Below, in pieces: positions 17,858 through 25,539 of a stretch of 64,000 nucleotides of DNA (position 1 is its first letter; every line of letters starts with the position of its first letter). Source of the DNA: Hydrogenophaga sp. (GTDB taxonomy: Bacteria; Pseudomonadota; Gammaproteobacteria; Burkholderiales; Burkholderiaceae_C); the NCBI GenBank assembly GCA_030653975.1, contig JAURYH010000029.1, positions 102,608 to 166,607 on the forward strand, read 5' to 3'. Both the position numbers and the translations under genes were made by a program. The notes under the pieces are model-generated. The model did no database searches. It was not told the DNA's origin and saw nothing but the letters and a program-made list of their open reading frames with translations.

Positions 17858-18961
17858 ATGAGCGAAGGAATGAACCCGTCGATGCTGGTGGTCTGGGGCG
17901 GTTTTGTCCTGGCCTTCATCTTTGGCGCTGTCGCCAACAAGACCAACTTCTGCACCATGGGCGCGATCTCGGACGTGGTCAACATGGAGCACTGGGGCCG
18001 CATGCGCATGTGGCTGCTGACCATCGCCGTGGCGGTGATCGGGGCCAACCTGCTCTATTACTTCGGCCTGATCGACCTGTCCAGATCGGTTTACCAGCGG
18101 CCGGTGCTGCCCTGGCTGTCGTTGCTGCTGGGCGGCACCCTGTTCGGCATCGGCATGACCATCGCCGCCGGCTGCACCAACAAGAACCTGGTGCGTGTGG
18201 GCGGTGGCAGCCTGCGGTCGGTGGTGGTGCTGACGGTGCTGGCGATCTCGGCCTACATGACACTCAAAGGCCTGTTTGGCCAGTGGCGCGCCAGCTACCT
18301 GGACCCGGTCTCGGTGGACCTCTCGCAGTGGGGTTTCAGCGCCCAGGGCCTGCCGCAGGTGCTGGCCAGGCTGACCGGCCTGCCGGACAAGACGGCGCTG
18401 CTGATCACGCTGAGCGTGGTGGGGCTGGGCCTGCTGGCGTTCGTGTTCAAGGACAAGCGCTTCCGCGCCAACCTGTCGCACGTGTTCGGCTCGGTGGTGC
18501 TGGGTCTGGTGGTCGTGGCCGCCTGGTACCTGACCGGTCATCTCGGCTACGGTGAAGATCCCGAGACGCTCGAAACGGTGTACTTCGCCACCAACACCCG
18601 CACGCTGGAGTCCATGAGCTTCGTCGCGCCAGTGGCCTACAACCTGGAAATGCTCATGATGTGGACCGACAAGTCGCTGCGCATGACCTTCGGCATCGCG
18701 TCGGCCATCGGCGTGGTGCTCGGCTCCTTCGCCTACGCCATCAGCACGCGGCAGTTCCGCTGGGAAGGCTTTGCCTCGATGGAGGATCTGCGCACCCAGC
18801 TCATCGGCGCGGTGCTGATGGGCTTTGGCGGCGTCACGGCCATGGGCTGCACGATCGGCCAGGGCCTGTCGGGCGTGTCCACCCTGGCGGTTGGCTCTTT
18901 CATCGCGCTGGCCGGCATTGTGGGCGGTGCCGTGGCCACGATGAAGTGGCAACAGCGCTGA
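17858..18961 (+). CDS. YeeE/YedE-family sulfur-compound transporter
   Basis: A 367-residue inner-membrane permease of the YeeE/YedE family, which imports thiosulfate or related sulfur species through conserved cysteines. These are visible as KTNFCTMGA (C32), IAAGCTNKN (about C106) and MGCTIGQG (about C330). There are about nine to ten helices. It lies downstream of tusA and dsrE2, an arrangement that suggests direct loading of imported sulfur onto TusA. The substrate here could be thiosulfate or polysulfide; the sequence does not say which. Confidence 0.88.
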   Translation: MSEGMNPSMLVVWGGFVLAFIFGAVANKTNFCTMGAISDVVNMEHWGRMRMWLLTIAVAVIGANLLYYFGLIDLSRSVYQRPVLPWLSLLLGGTLFGIGMTIAAGCTNKNLVRVGGGSLRSVVVLTVLAISAYMTLKGLFGQWRASYLDPVSVDLSQWGFSAQGLPQVLARLTGLPDKTALLITLSVVGLGLLAFVFKDKRFRANLSHVFGSVVLGLVVVAAWYLTGHLGYGEDPETLETVYFATNTRTLESMSFVAPVAYNLEMLMMWTDKSLRMTFGIASAIGVVLGSFAYAISTRQFRWEGFASMEDLRTQLIGAVLMGFGGVTAMGCTIGQGLSGVSTLAVGSFIALAGIVGGAVATMKWQQR

Positions 18962-18972
18962 CCACCGGCGCC

Positions 18973-19191
18973 CTATTCTTCGCCCGTTGGTCCGGCTTCG
19001 CGCACCTGGCACAGCAGCTCTTCGGCCTGCCACTCGGTCTCGGCAAAGATCACTTTCACCTTGTCGGGGGTGCCTGACGGCAGGGCGGCGCGCAGCGTCT
19101 TGGCCTGGCTGGACGCGGCGGCGAAGGCACCGTGTTCCTCCAGCTTGTCGAGCTGACCAAAGGGTTTGACGCGGTAGATGTAGTACGGCAC
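18973..19191 (-). CDS. Small conserved-looking protein, last gene of the divergent operon
   Basis: A 72-residue soluble protein (MPYYIYRV..., then alternating helix and Ala-rich segments). I do not recognise a family. It begins 25 bases after the stop of the S24-like gene, with GAGGAAC-like bases upstream of the start, and ends convergent with the yeeE gene 11 bases away. Codon use and reading-frame quality match its neighbours, so I take it as real and as part of the eight-gene operon opposite dsrA. Its YIYRVKPFGQLDKLEEHGAF opening could be a small beta-alpha fold, but no function can be claimed. Confidence 0.65.
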   Translation of the reverse strand: MPYYIYRVKPFGQLDKLEEHGAFAAASSQAKTLRAALPSGTPDKVKVIFAETEWQAEELLCQVREAGPTGEE

Positions 19192-19216
19192 GGAGGTTCC
19201 TCGGAAGGGGTGGTTT

Positions 19217-19549
19217 TCAGATGTAGCGTTTGCTGGCCTGGCGCCGCCCGGGCAGCGCCTTCTGGATGATCACACCGCGCACAGCCGACAGATCGGCCAG
19301 CGGCCGGTCGGCGAAGGCCGGGTTCAGCGCGTGCAATATCCAGCCGTTCGCCTGCTGGCAGAGCTGGCGGAAGATCCACTCACCGGCGTGCTGGGCCAGC
19401 ACGAAACTGCCGTCGCGCACCAGGCCCTCGGGCTCGATGACGATGATCTCGCCCTCCATGAACTCGGGTTCCATGCTGGTGCCGAGCACGCGCAGGGCGA
19501 AGGCTTCGCTTCCGCTGCAGGCCGACGCCGCGGGCAATGACTCACTCAT
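19217..19549 (-). CDS. LexA/S24 peptidase-like domain protein lacking the catalytic lysine
   Basis: A 110-residue protein consisting only of a LexA/signal-peptidase-like fold. The Ser motif is clear: LGTSMEPEFMEGEIIVIEP (S25). In active S24 proteins a Lys follows about 36 residues later in a (T/V)-K-R-L context; here that place reads IFRQL with R61, so the Ser-Lys dyad seems broken. There is no DNA-binding domain. It overlaps the stop of the 2Fe-2S reductase gene by 4 bases, so the two are coupled. It may be a partner or sensing module of that protein, which has an HTH-like N terminus; that is inference. Confidence 0.75.
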   Translation of the reverse strand: MSESLPAASACSGSEAFALRVLGTSMEPEFMEGEIIVIEPEGLVRDGSFVLAQHAGEWIFRQLCQQANGWILHALNPAFADRPLADLSAVRGVIIQKALPGRRQASKRYI

Positions 19550-21045
19550 GCCATCTCCCCCACCGGCTCGGCCAGCATCAGGCTGTGGATCTGCGCCGCT
19601 GGCACGCCCGCGGCGCGCAGCTCGGCGTCGAGCGCCTCCACGAAAGCCTCCGGACCGGCGAGGTAGAAGTCGCAGTCGATCTCGAACAGATCGGCGCGCA
19701 TGCCACGCGCGAGCTGCAGCGCGCCAAAGGTCACGTCGGGTTCGGCCAGCAGTTCGTACTCGAACAGGTCCAGCGCCTCCGACCAGGCCCGGCACTGGTT
19801 GGCGAGGAAGTGGCCGTCCGGCCGGGTGGCGAGCCAGAAGAGCGAGAGCGAGGGCGCGTTGTCCAGCGACAGGGCATGTTCGATCAGGCTCTTGACCGGG
19901 CCAAAACCGGTGTCGCAGGCGGCGAAGACCAGCGGCCGGGCGCTGTCGGCCAGCACGAAGTCCCCCACCGGCCCCCACACCGTGACGGCGTCGCCGGCCT
20001 GGATGCCGTCGGAAAACAGCTGGCGCGCAAAAGGGTCCCGGGCATGGCGCTCGACGAAGAAGTGCAGGTTGCGGTCGTCGCACGGGCAGCTGGCAATCGG
20101 GTACAGGGCGTGCACGTCGCTGCCGTCGGGGCGGTTCAGGCCCAGCGTGACCGACTGACCGGCCAGGAAGCGCAGGCGGTGGCTGCGCGGCGTCTGCAGG
20201 TGCAGCAGCCGGGTGCCCGGCGCGAGTGGCGTGACGGCGCGCACGGTGGTCACGATCTGCTGCTGCGGGATGTCCTGCGGGCCGCTGGCCTCCAGCAGTT
20301 CCAGCGTCAGCTCGCTGCTGGCCGCGGTGTGCGCGCACGCCAGCGTGTAGCCCTGGGCACGCTCGGCCTCGGACAGCGGGTAGTCGCAGGGCTGGGTGCG
20401 TGCCACCTCGCCCGAAATCACGCGCACCTTGCACATGCCGCAGGTGCCGTTGCCGCAACCGTAGTTGAGCTTGAGTCCGGCGCGCAGGCCGGCCTGCAAC
20501 AGGGTGTCGTGCCCCTCGACGCAGAACTGGTGTCCGCTGGGGCGCACCGTCACCTGGGCTGTCATGACTTTGAGCATGTCGTCCATCACCGTGAGCAGGT
20601 CGGCCTGTTCGGTCGCGAGCGCCTGCGCCAGACCCTGGTCGACAAAATCCTGCAGTTCGGACAGAGCCAGCGGCGTGGCGCCGTCGTCTTGCAGGGCATG
20701 GATACGCGTCTGCAGCGCAATCACCAGCGTGTGATAACGCTGCAGCCAGCGCCGCACATCGGCCAGCTCCTGCGTCTGGTGGAAGAGCCGCTGCGCCAGC
20801 ACCTCCTGGCTGGGCAGCAGCCGCTCGCGCAGGCGCTTGCCGAAGGCCTCGTCGCGGATGTGGGCCACCCGCTCCAGCAGGCCGGTTTCTTCCAGCTTCA
20901 CATCGGGGTAGAGCCGCAGCAGCTCGTCGGTGGTGACCAGTCCGTCGGTGAGCACCAGCGCGCCGCTGCGCACCTGCTGCTGCAACACGCCACGGGGCAC
21001 GCCGACCAGCTGGGCGGCGCGCCAGATCGTCAGCCAGTGGCTCAT
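19546..21045 (-). CDS. 2Fe-2S flavoprotein reductase with an HTH-like N terminus
   Basis: A 499-residue protein. Residues 1-50 resemble an excisionase/MerR-type helix-turn-helix (TIWRAAQLVGVPRGVLQQQVRSG). A helical region (about 50-160) leads to a plant-type ferredoxin domain with C197, C202, C205 and C237, then FAD-binding (about 255-350) and NAD(P)-binding (about 365-490) domains of the ferredoxin-NADP reductase family. Such oxidoreductases feed electrons from NAD(P)H to an oxygenase or reduce a partner. It sits between the TauD-like oxygenase and the S24-like gene in the operon opposite dsrA. The N-terminal extension is unusual and suggests protein docking or DNA-linked redox sensing. Confidence 0.85.
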   Translation of the reverse strand: MSHWLTIWRAAQLVGVPRGVLQQQVRSGALVLTDGLVTTDELLRLYPDVKLEETGLLERVAHIRDEAFGKRLRERLLPSQEVLAQRLFHQTQELADVRRWLQRYHTLVIALQTRIHALQDDGATPLALSELQDFVDQGLAQALATEQADLLTVMDDMLKVMTAQVTVRPSGHQFCVEGHDTLLQAGLRAGLKLNYGCGNGTCGMCKVRVISGEVARTQPCDYPLSEAERAQGYTLACAHTAASSELTLELLEASGPQDIPQQQIVTTVRAVTPLAPGTRLLHLQTPRSHRLRFLAGQSVTLGLNRPDGSDVHALYPIASCPCDDRNLHFFVERHARDPFARQLFSDGIQAGDAVTVWGPVGDFVLADSARPLVFAACDTGFGPVKSLIEHALSLDNAPSLSLFWLATRPDGHFLANQCRAWSEALDLFEYELLAEPDVTFGALQLARGMRADLFEIDCDFYLAGPEAFVEALDAELRAAGVPAAQIHSLMLAEPVGEMA

Positions 21046-21106
21046 CGGAATACATCGCCCTGCGGGCAACGGTGCGCGCTGGCTTGGGAGCGGCCCGGCG
21101 CTGCGC

Positions 21107-22060
21107 TCACACCCACAGCTCCGGCTGGGCCGCCTGAGGCGCGTGGCGATGCGGCGCTGGCGGTGCACCGACACGGTCGAGGTAACGCGCCCGGTACAGC
21201 AGGCGCGGGCGCTGCGGGTGGTCGATGAAGCCGCTGCGCTCGTGCGGCACGTTGTTGCAGACGAGACCCATGCCGGGCTGCAGTTGTACGTGGTAAATCC
21301 AGGGCACGTCGCTGGACAGCAGCTGCTCCAGAAAGGCGACGGCTGCGCGCGTGTCAGCGTCATCCTGCCAGGCGATGCTGCGCGTGCGCGCGGTGTAGCG
21401 CATGTGCAGCGCGTGGCCGCCGTCGGGGCCTGCCAGCACGCTGAACACCGGGCCGCTCTGCGCCGGGCGGGCCACGCCGTTTTCGTCGGTGCGCTCGGGA
21501 ATGGTCATGGCGTCGGGCGCCATGAGCGCGCGCACCCAGGCGGGGTTGGCGTCGCGCAGCGCGATGTAGACCCGGTCATGGTCGACCAGCCCGCTGACAC
21601 CGCCCTCGCCCGCAGCGCGCACGCAATGCAGGACCATGCCCTCGATGCGGCGCGACTGCGGATGGTAGTAACCGTCGGTGTGCCAGCGGATGGGTTTGTC
21701 GGTGTAGGGGATGAAGTCGGCACGGGCGCCAGGCCGCTGCGTCGACACGGCTATTGGCGAGATGCCGTCTTCGTCGGCCAGCCAGTTGGCGTCGAGCCGC
21801 TGCAGGCCCAGCTGCGCACCCAGCCGGCGCGGCAAAGCCTTGTCCTCCTCGATCACCGGGCTGCGGTAGATGACCATGTTGGTGCGCGCGCAGGTGTCCA
21901 GCAAGGCGGTGCGTTCGGCCGCGAGCAGGCGCCGCGGATCGGCCACGTCGACGACCAGATCTTCAACGCACCGAGGCTGCATCGCCAGCTTGGCCGCACG
22001 CCACCGCGCATACGCCTGCGGCTGGTCCAGGTCGAACGGGCTGGGGGTGTTGGCTGCCAT
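21107..22060 (-). CDS. TauD/TfdA-family Fe(II)/2-oxoglutarate oxygenase
   Basis: A 317-residue member of the taurine dioxygenase family. The iron triad is visible as H127-T-D129 (IRWHTDGYYHP) and distal H273 (CNNVPHERSGF), with a 2-oxoglutarate-binding Arg in RPRLLYRARY. Family members hydroxylate substrates such as sulfonates to release sulfite, or modify small molecules. Its presence in an operon opposite dsrA hints at a sulfonate or sulfur-metabolite substrate, but TauD enzymes do not need a reductase, so the neighbouring flavoprotein need not serve it. Length and motifs look complete. Confidence 0.85.
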   Translation of the reverse strand: MAANTPSPFDLDQPQAYARWRAAKLAMQPRCVEDLVVDVADPRRLLAAERTALLDTCARTNMVIYRSPVIEEDKALPRRLGAQLGLQRLDANWLADEDGISPIAVSTQRPGARADFIPYTDKPIRWHTDGYYHPQSRRIEGMVLHCVRAAGEGGVSGLVDHDRVYIALRDANPAWVRALMAPDAMTIPERTDENGVARPAQSGPVFSVLAGPDGGHALHMRYTARTRSIAWQDDADTRAAVAFLEQLLSSDVPWIYHVQLQPGMGLVCNNVPHERSGFIDHPQRPRLLYRARYLDRVGAPPAPHRHAPQAAQPELWV

Positions 22061-22062
22061 GT

Positions 22063-22671
22063 CTAGTCTCCGCTCATCGTGGCGCGGCGTTTGGGGCGCG
22101 GCTCGGTGGACAGGGCGCCGTGCATGCCCCGGCGCACCATCTCCAGCGCCTCTGGCACTTCGACGGCCATCAGCTGGTCTTTGACCCAGTGCTGGTCCTT
22201 GGCCGGCATGACGCTCTCGATGCGGCTGCCCAGGTAGCGCACGAAACCGAAGTCCGGCCCGTCGGGGCCGTGCCCGAAGTCGGCATAGGCCTCGCCCAGT
22301 TCGTTGCAGAAATCGATGAACTGGTTGCGCCAGCTGTCCGCGGCGCCGGCGGGCGGGCCCAGCCATTCCAGCTCACTTTCTTCCAGGATTTCGGCCGAAC
22401 GGCGCACCAGCGCAGCGGTGAATTCCGCCCGCTGCTCGCCGGTCATGCGCTCGAACGCCATGCGGTCCACCACCTGGATCAGGAAGCCCAGGATCTCCCG
22501 CATGAAGGCGAAATACTGCGGGCCGACGTCGATGTCGAAGCGGGCCTCGCGCATCTGCTTGACCATGTTCTGCGTCACGCGCCAGACGATGAAGGCCAGC
22601 ACACTGGCGGTCTCCTTCGCGGACTTCGGTCGCCCGTTGTCAAACCACTGGTTCTTGATGCGCAGGGCCAT
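22063..22671 (-). CDS. Unknown 202-residue protein of the dsr-divergent operon
   Basis: A soluble, mostly helical protein (MALRIKNQWFDNGRPKSAKE..., WRVTQNMVKQMREARFDID). No signal peptide or membrane helix and no motif I can assign. It ends 2 bases before the TauD-like start and follows the DsrC-like gene by 11 bases, so it is firmly within the operon. Trp- and acidic-rich segments around residues 105-140 (ELEWLGPPAG, FIDFCNELGEAYADFG) look like a conserved core. Confidence 0.75.
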   Translation of the reverse strand: MALRIKNQWFDNGRPKSAKETASVLAFIVWRVTQNMVKQMREARFDIDVGPQYFAFMREILGFLIQVVDRMAFERMTGEQRAEFTAALVRRSAEILEESELEWLGPPAGAADSWRNQFIDFCNELGEAYADFGHGPDGPDFGFVRYLGSRIESVMPAKDQHWVKDQLMAVEVPEALEMVRRGMHGALSTEPRPKRRATMSGD

Positions 22672-22682
22672 GGTGAATTCGG

Positions 22683-23012
22683 TCAGTACCCGCCTTTACC
22701 CAAGGGCTGCGGCAGCCCCGCTACCTTCGCTGCCTGCTTGGCCGGCCCGAGCGGAAACAGGTCGTACAGGTACTTGCTGTCCACGCCCTGGCGGATCTCG
22801 CTGTAGCCCTTGAGCATGTTGCGGAAGTTGGGTGTGTGGCCGTGCTCGCGGTACTGGTCGCGCATGTAGCCGATGACTTCCCAGTGCGCATCCGACAGGA
22901 CCAGGCCATCGGCCGCCGCGATGACCAGCACCGCCTCTTCGCTGTAGTCGGGTTCGAGCAGATAGCCTTCGGCATCGGTTTCGAGTTCAACGCCATTGAT
23001 CTGGTAGCCCAT
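22683..23012 (-). CDS. DsrC-like protein without either redox cysteine (RspA type)
   Basis: A 109-residue DsrC/TusE-fold protein. It aligns along its length with DsrC at 27775-28107 (DAEGYLLEPDYSEE, DAHWEVIGYMRDQYREHG, KYLYDLFPLGPAKQAAKVAGLP). Both functional cysteines are gone: the CysB position is A95 and the C-terminal CysA position is K106, and there is no other Cys. It therefore cannot carry sulfur like DsrC. Cysteine-less DsrC homologues have been named RspA and thought regulatory. It is the third gene of the operon opposite dsrA. A partner-binding or antagonist role towards the Dsr machinery is inference. Confidence 0.88.
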   Translation of the reverse strand: MGYQINGVELETDAEGYLLEPDYSEEAVLVIAAADGLVLSDAHWEVIGYMRDQYREHGHTPNFRNMLKGYSEIRQGVDSKYLYDLFPLGPAKQAAKVAGLPQPLGKGGY

Positions 23013-23050
23013 GCTGGTGTCTCCGTGTTGGGGGGTTGAGAAAATCGAAG

Positions 23051-23677
23051 CTATTCACCGACCGCCGCGGCCGACTTGTGCGGCACGAAGATGCCGCAGC
23101 CCAGCAAACGGTGACGACCCAGCCCGTGTTCCTGCAGCAGCAGCGAATCCGCCTGGCTGAGTCCGTGCAGCATCAGGCTGAACGTGGTCTGCGCGCCACC
23201 GGGCCAGTCGCGCTGCTGGCGCTTGCCGCAGACCAGCTGCGAGCGCACCTGCAGCGTCTGCAGCTCGTCGTTCATCGCCTGCACGAACGCGATCTCGTCA
23301 TCCGCCTCCGCGGCCACGGCGTAGGCGTACAGGGTGTGGTGCGGCAGCAGTTCGCGCGGGTGCGGCAGGCCCAGGGTGGCGGTCTGCCCGCCCACCTGCA
23401 GGGACCGGCCGGCGAGTTCGATGGCGGCCACCATGCGCTCGCGTGGCAGGCGCAGCAGCAGGCGTGTGCGCTGCGACAGCAGGGCCTCGGCTTCATTGCC
23501 CGGCACCAGCTTGAGGGGGTGAATGCCGGCCAGCGGCTCCTGATCGAGCCAGGGCATTTCGCGCTGCAGCGCCGCCCGCAGGGCCGGCGCCGATTCGCGC
23601 GGCAGGCTGTGGCCGTTCAGCGGAAAGACCAAGTCCACCAGCGCGGTCAGCCGGGTGTTGTCGCGGGCAACGCTCAT
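23051..23677 (-). CDS. Stand-alone Cas6/Cmx6-like RAMP protein
   Basis: A 208-residue protein resembling Cas6 of the type I-MYXAN (Cmx6) branch. The opening LVDLVFPLNGHSLPRES (13-29), PWLDQEPLAGIHPL (42-55) and the C-terminal glycine-rich loop HGLGRHRLLGCGIFVPHK (184-201) are the family's hallmarks. Cas6 proteins bind and often cut CRISPR repeat RNA. Here there is no CRISPR array or other cas gene within the window; instead it is the second gene of an operon opposite dsrA, overlapping the 75-aa gene by 4 bases. It may bind another RNA or no RNA at all. Histidines H23, H53, H106, H113 and H114 could include a catalytic one, but this cannot be decided by eye. Confidence 0.82.
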   Translation of the reverse strand: MSVARDNTRLTALVDLVFPLNGHSLPRESAPALRAALQREMPWLDQEPLAGIHPLKLVPGNEAEALLSQRTRLLLRLPRERMVAAIELAGRSLQVGGQTATLGLPHPRELLPHHTLYAYAVAAEADDEIAFVQAMNDELQTLQVRSQLVCGKRQQRDWPGGAQTTFSLMLHGLSQADSLLLQEHGLGRHRLLGCGIFVPHKSAAAVGE

Positions 23678-23901
23678 GGGGGATCGGTCCGTGTGGGCTG
23701 TGCCTGCGCCCAGCGCAGCAACGCCCGACCCCAGCGCTCGGCGGTCTGAGGGTCGATGTCGAAGATCGTGAAGCGGCTGCCTTCACGGATGCGCGTGCGC
23801 AGCAGGCTCATGCCACCGGCATCGTGGTCGTGCTGCTGCAACTCGATTTCCTGTCCACCAAGGGGCACCCGGAATCGGTCTAGCGGGGTGATCTGGCTCA
23901 T
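23674..23901 (-). CDS. Unknown 75-residue protein, first gene of the dsr-divergent operon
   Basis: A small soluble protein (MSQITPLDRFRVPLGGQEIELQ..., then LLRTRIREGSRFTIFDIDP and ERWGRALLRWAQ) with a predicted beta-rich core and a final helix. I do not assign a family. It overlaps the Cas6-like gene by 4 bases, so the two are translated together and may act together. It is the first gene after the promoter at 23982-24021. I chose the ATG at 23899-23901; upstream frame sequence runs into the promoter and is not expected to be translated. Confidence 0.78.
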   Translation of the reverse strand: MSQITPLDRFRVPLGGQEIELQQHDHDAGGMSLLRTRIREGSRFTIFDIDPQTAERWGRALLRWAQAQPTRTDPP

Positions 23902-23981
23902 GTCTCCGTCACTCCTGGAGCCGGCGCAAGCTGGCGGGCGTTCTTCATCTCCGCTATTGGCGCAATTCCGGGGCCGGCAGT

Positions 23982-24021
23982 CTATAGCCGGGACGGGTGG
24001 GACCGCATAACCCATCTGGGT
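23982..24021 (-). promoter_or_regulatory. Promoter of the operon divergent from dsrA
   Basis: On the minus strand, the dyad centred at 24015.5 (24010-24021, ACCCATCTGGGT on the plus strand) is followed 31 bases on, centre to centre, by CTATAG (23982-23987), then ACTGCC. This mirrors the dsrA promoter around the same dyad, so one bound regulator could activate both directions. Expected leader length is about 75 bases to the 75-aa gene. Confidence 0.65.
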
Positions 24022-24049
24022 AGTCCCGCCTAGCCAACGAGGGGGATAG
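24010..24049 (+). promoter_or_regulatory. dsrA promoter with the shared NarL-like dyad
   Basis: Dyad ACCCATCTGGGT (24010-24021), with the -10-like GGATAG at 24044-24049, 31 bases centre to centre. It is flanked as TAACCCATCTGGGTAG, giving a NarL-like heptamer TACCCAG on the minus strand. Expected leader to dsrA is about 115 bases. Same architecture as the tusA and soeA promoters. Confidence 0.68.
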
Positions 24050-24172
24050 CAAGAAGACCACCCCGGCTCCTACGATGCACCCCACACCGGAACACGGGCC
24101 GACAGAGCCCCCGCAAGGCCCACGATGCGAGACCGCCGTTGTCGAAAACGGCACCCCGACAGGAGACAAGAC

Positions 24173-25471
24173 ATGGCCAAAAAGATGCACGAGACCCCGA
24201 TGCTCGACGAGCTCGAGAGCGGCCCGTGGCCCAGCTTCGTGACCGGCCTCAAGCGGCTGGCTGCAGAGAAGGACTACATGGTGGACCTGATGGGTCAGCT
24301 GGAGACCTCGTACCGGACCCGCAAGGGTTACTGGAAGGGCGGCACGGTGGGCGTTTTCGGTTACGGCGGTGGTGTGATTCCGCGCTTCACCGAACTCAAG
24401 GATGCCGACGGCAAGCCCCAGTTCCCCGACGCCGCCGAGTTCCACACCCTGCGCGTGCAGCCGCCGGCCGGCATGCACTACAACACGGACGTGTTGCGCA
24501 AGATGTGCGACATCTGGGAAGAGCACGGCTCGGGGCTGATTGCGTTCCACGGCCAGTCGGGCGACATCATGTTCCAGGGCGCGAAGACCGACAAGGTGCA
24601 GGACGCCTTTGACGCCCTCAACGAGCTCGGTTTTGACCTCGGCGGCGCCGGCCCCGCGGTGCGCACCTCGATGAGTTGCGTCGGCGCGGCGCGTTGCGAG
24701 CAGTCGTGTTTCGACGAAGCACGCGCCCACCGCCAGGTGATCAACACCTTCCTCGACGACATCCACCGACCGGCCCTGCCCTACAAGTTCAAGTTCAAGT
24801 TCTCGGGCTGCTCCAACGACTGCATGAACTCGATCCAGCGCTCGGACATGGCCGTCATCGGCACCTGGCGCGACAACATGCGCACCGACGAGACCCTGGC
24901 GCGCAAGTGGTTCGACAAGCACGGCATGAACGAGCTGGTCAACGACGTCATCAACCGCTGCCCGACCAAGACCATCCTGCTCAAGGAGGTCAAGGACGTG
25001 GCCCAGGGCCCGAAGATCTCCAGCGTGAAGATCAACGACACCCAGTGCCTGGAGATCGACAACAGCAACTGCGTGCGCTGCATGCACTGCATCAACGTCA
25101 TGACCGGCGCGCTGGCCCACGGCACCGACACCGGCGCCACGATCCTGGTCGGTGGCAAACGCACGCTGAAGATCGGCGACCTGATGGGCACGGTGGTGGT
25201 GCCCTTCATGCCGCTCAAGACCGACGAGGACTACAAGGGCCTGGTCAAGCTGGCCCAGAAGATCATCGATTTCTTCGCCGAGAACGCGCTGGAGCACGAG
25301 CGCACCGGCGAGATGATCGAGCGCATCGGCCTGGTCAATTTCCTCGAAGGCATCGAGCTGGAGGTGGACCCCAACATGGTGTCCACCCCGCGCACCAACC
25401 CCTATGTGCGCACCGACGACTGGGACGAGGAAGCCGCCAAGTACATGGCGCGCAAACAGGCCACCGCCTGA
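24173..25471 (+). CDS. dsrA: Dissimilatory sulfite reductase alpha subunit, oxidative type
   Basis: A 432-residue DsrA. It carries siroheme/[4Fe-4S]-ligand cysteines in SCVGAARCEQSC and SGCSNDCMNS, and the inserted ferredoxin domain with NCVRCMHCINVM. With DsrB it forms the siroheme enzyme that, in sulfur oxidisers, releases sulfite from DsrC-bound sulfur in the cytoplasm. The presence of dsrEFH and dsrL downstream marks it as the oxidative (reverse) type. It heads the dsr operon; the start has ribosome-binding site AGGAGA at 24161-24166. It is transcribed from the regulated promoter about 120 bases upstream. Confidence 0.97.
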   Translation: MAKKMHETPMLDELESGPWPSFVTGLKRLAAEKDYMVDLMGQLETSYRTRKGYWKGGTVGVFGYGGGVIPRFTELKDADGKPQFPDAAEFHTLRVQPPAGMHYNTDVLRKMCDIWEEHGSGLIAFHGQSGDIMFQGAKTDKVQDAFDALNELGFDLGGAGPAVRTSMSCVGAARCEQSCFDEARAHRQVINTFLDDIHRPALPYKFKFKFSGCSNDCMNSIQRSDMAVIGTWRDNMRTDETLARKWFDKHGMNELVNDVINRCPTKTILLKEVKDVAQGPKISSVKINDTQCLEIDNSNCVRCMHCINVMTGALAHGTDTGATILVGGKRTLKIGDLMGTVVVPFMPLKTDEDYKGLVKLAQKIIDFFAENALEHERTGEMIERIGLVNFLEGIELEVDPNMVSTPRTNPYVRTDDWDEEAAKYMARKQATA

Positions 25472-25539
25472 ACGGTGCAGCGCCCCGTCCTTCTTCCTTC
25501 CGTCCAACTCCTCAACCGTCCAACCCGGGAAGGCAACCC

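Noticed and set aside
23051..23677. Evidence for a CRISPR-Cas locus
   Set aside because: I looked for regularly spaced repeats and other cas genes across the window and found none, so the Cas6-like gene is not called part of a CRISPR system.
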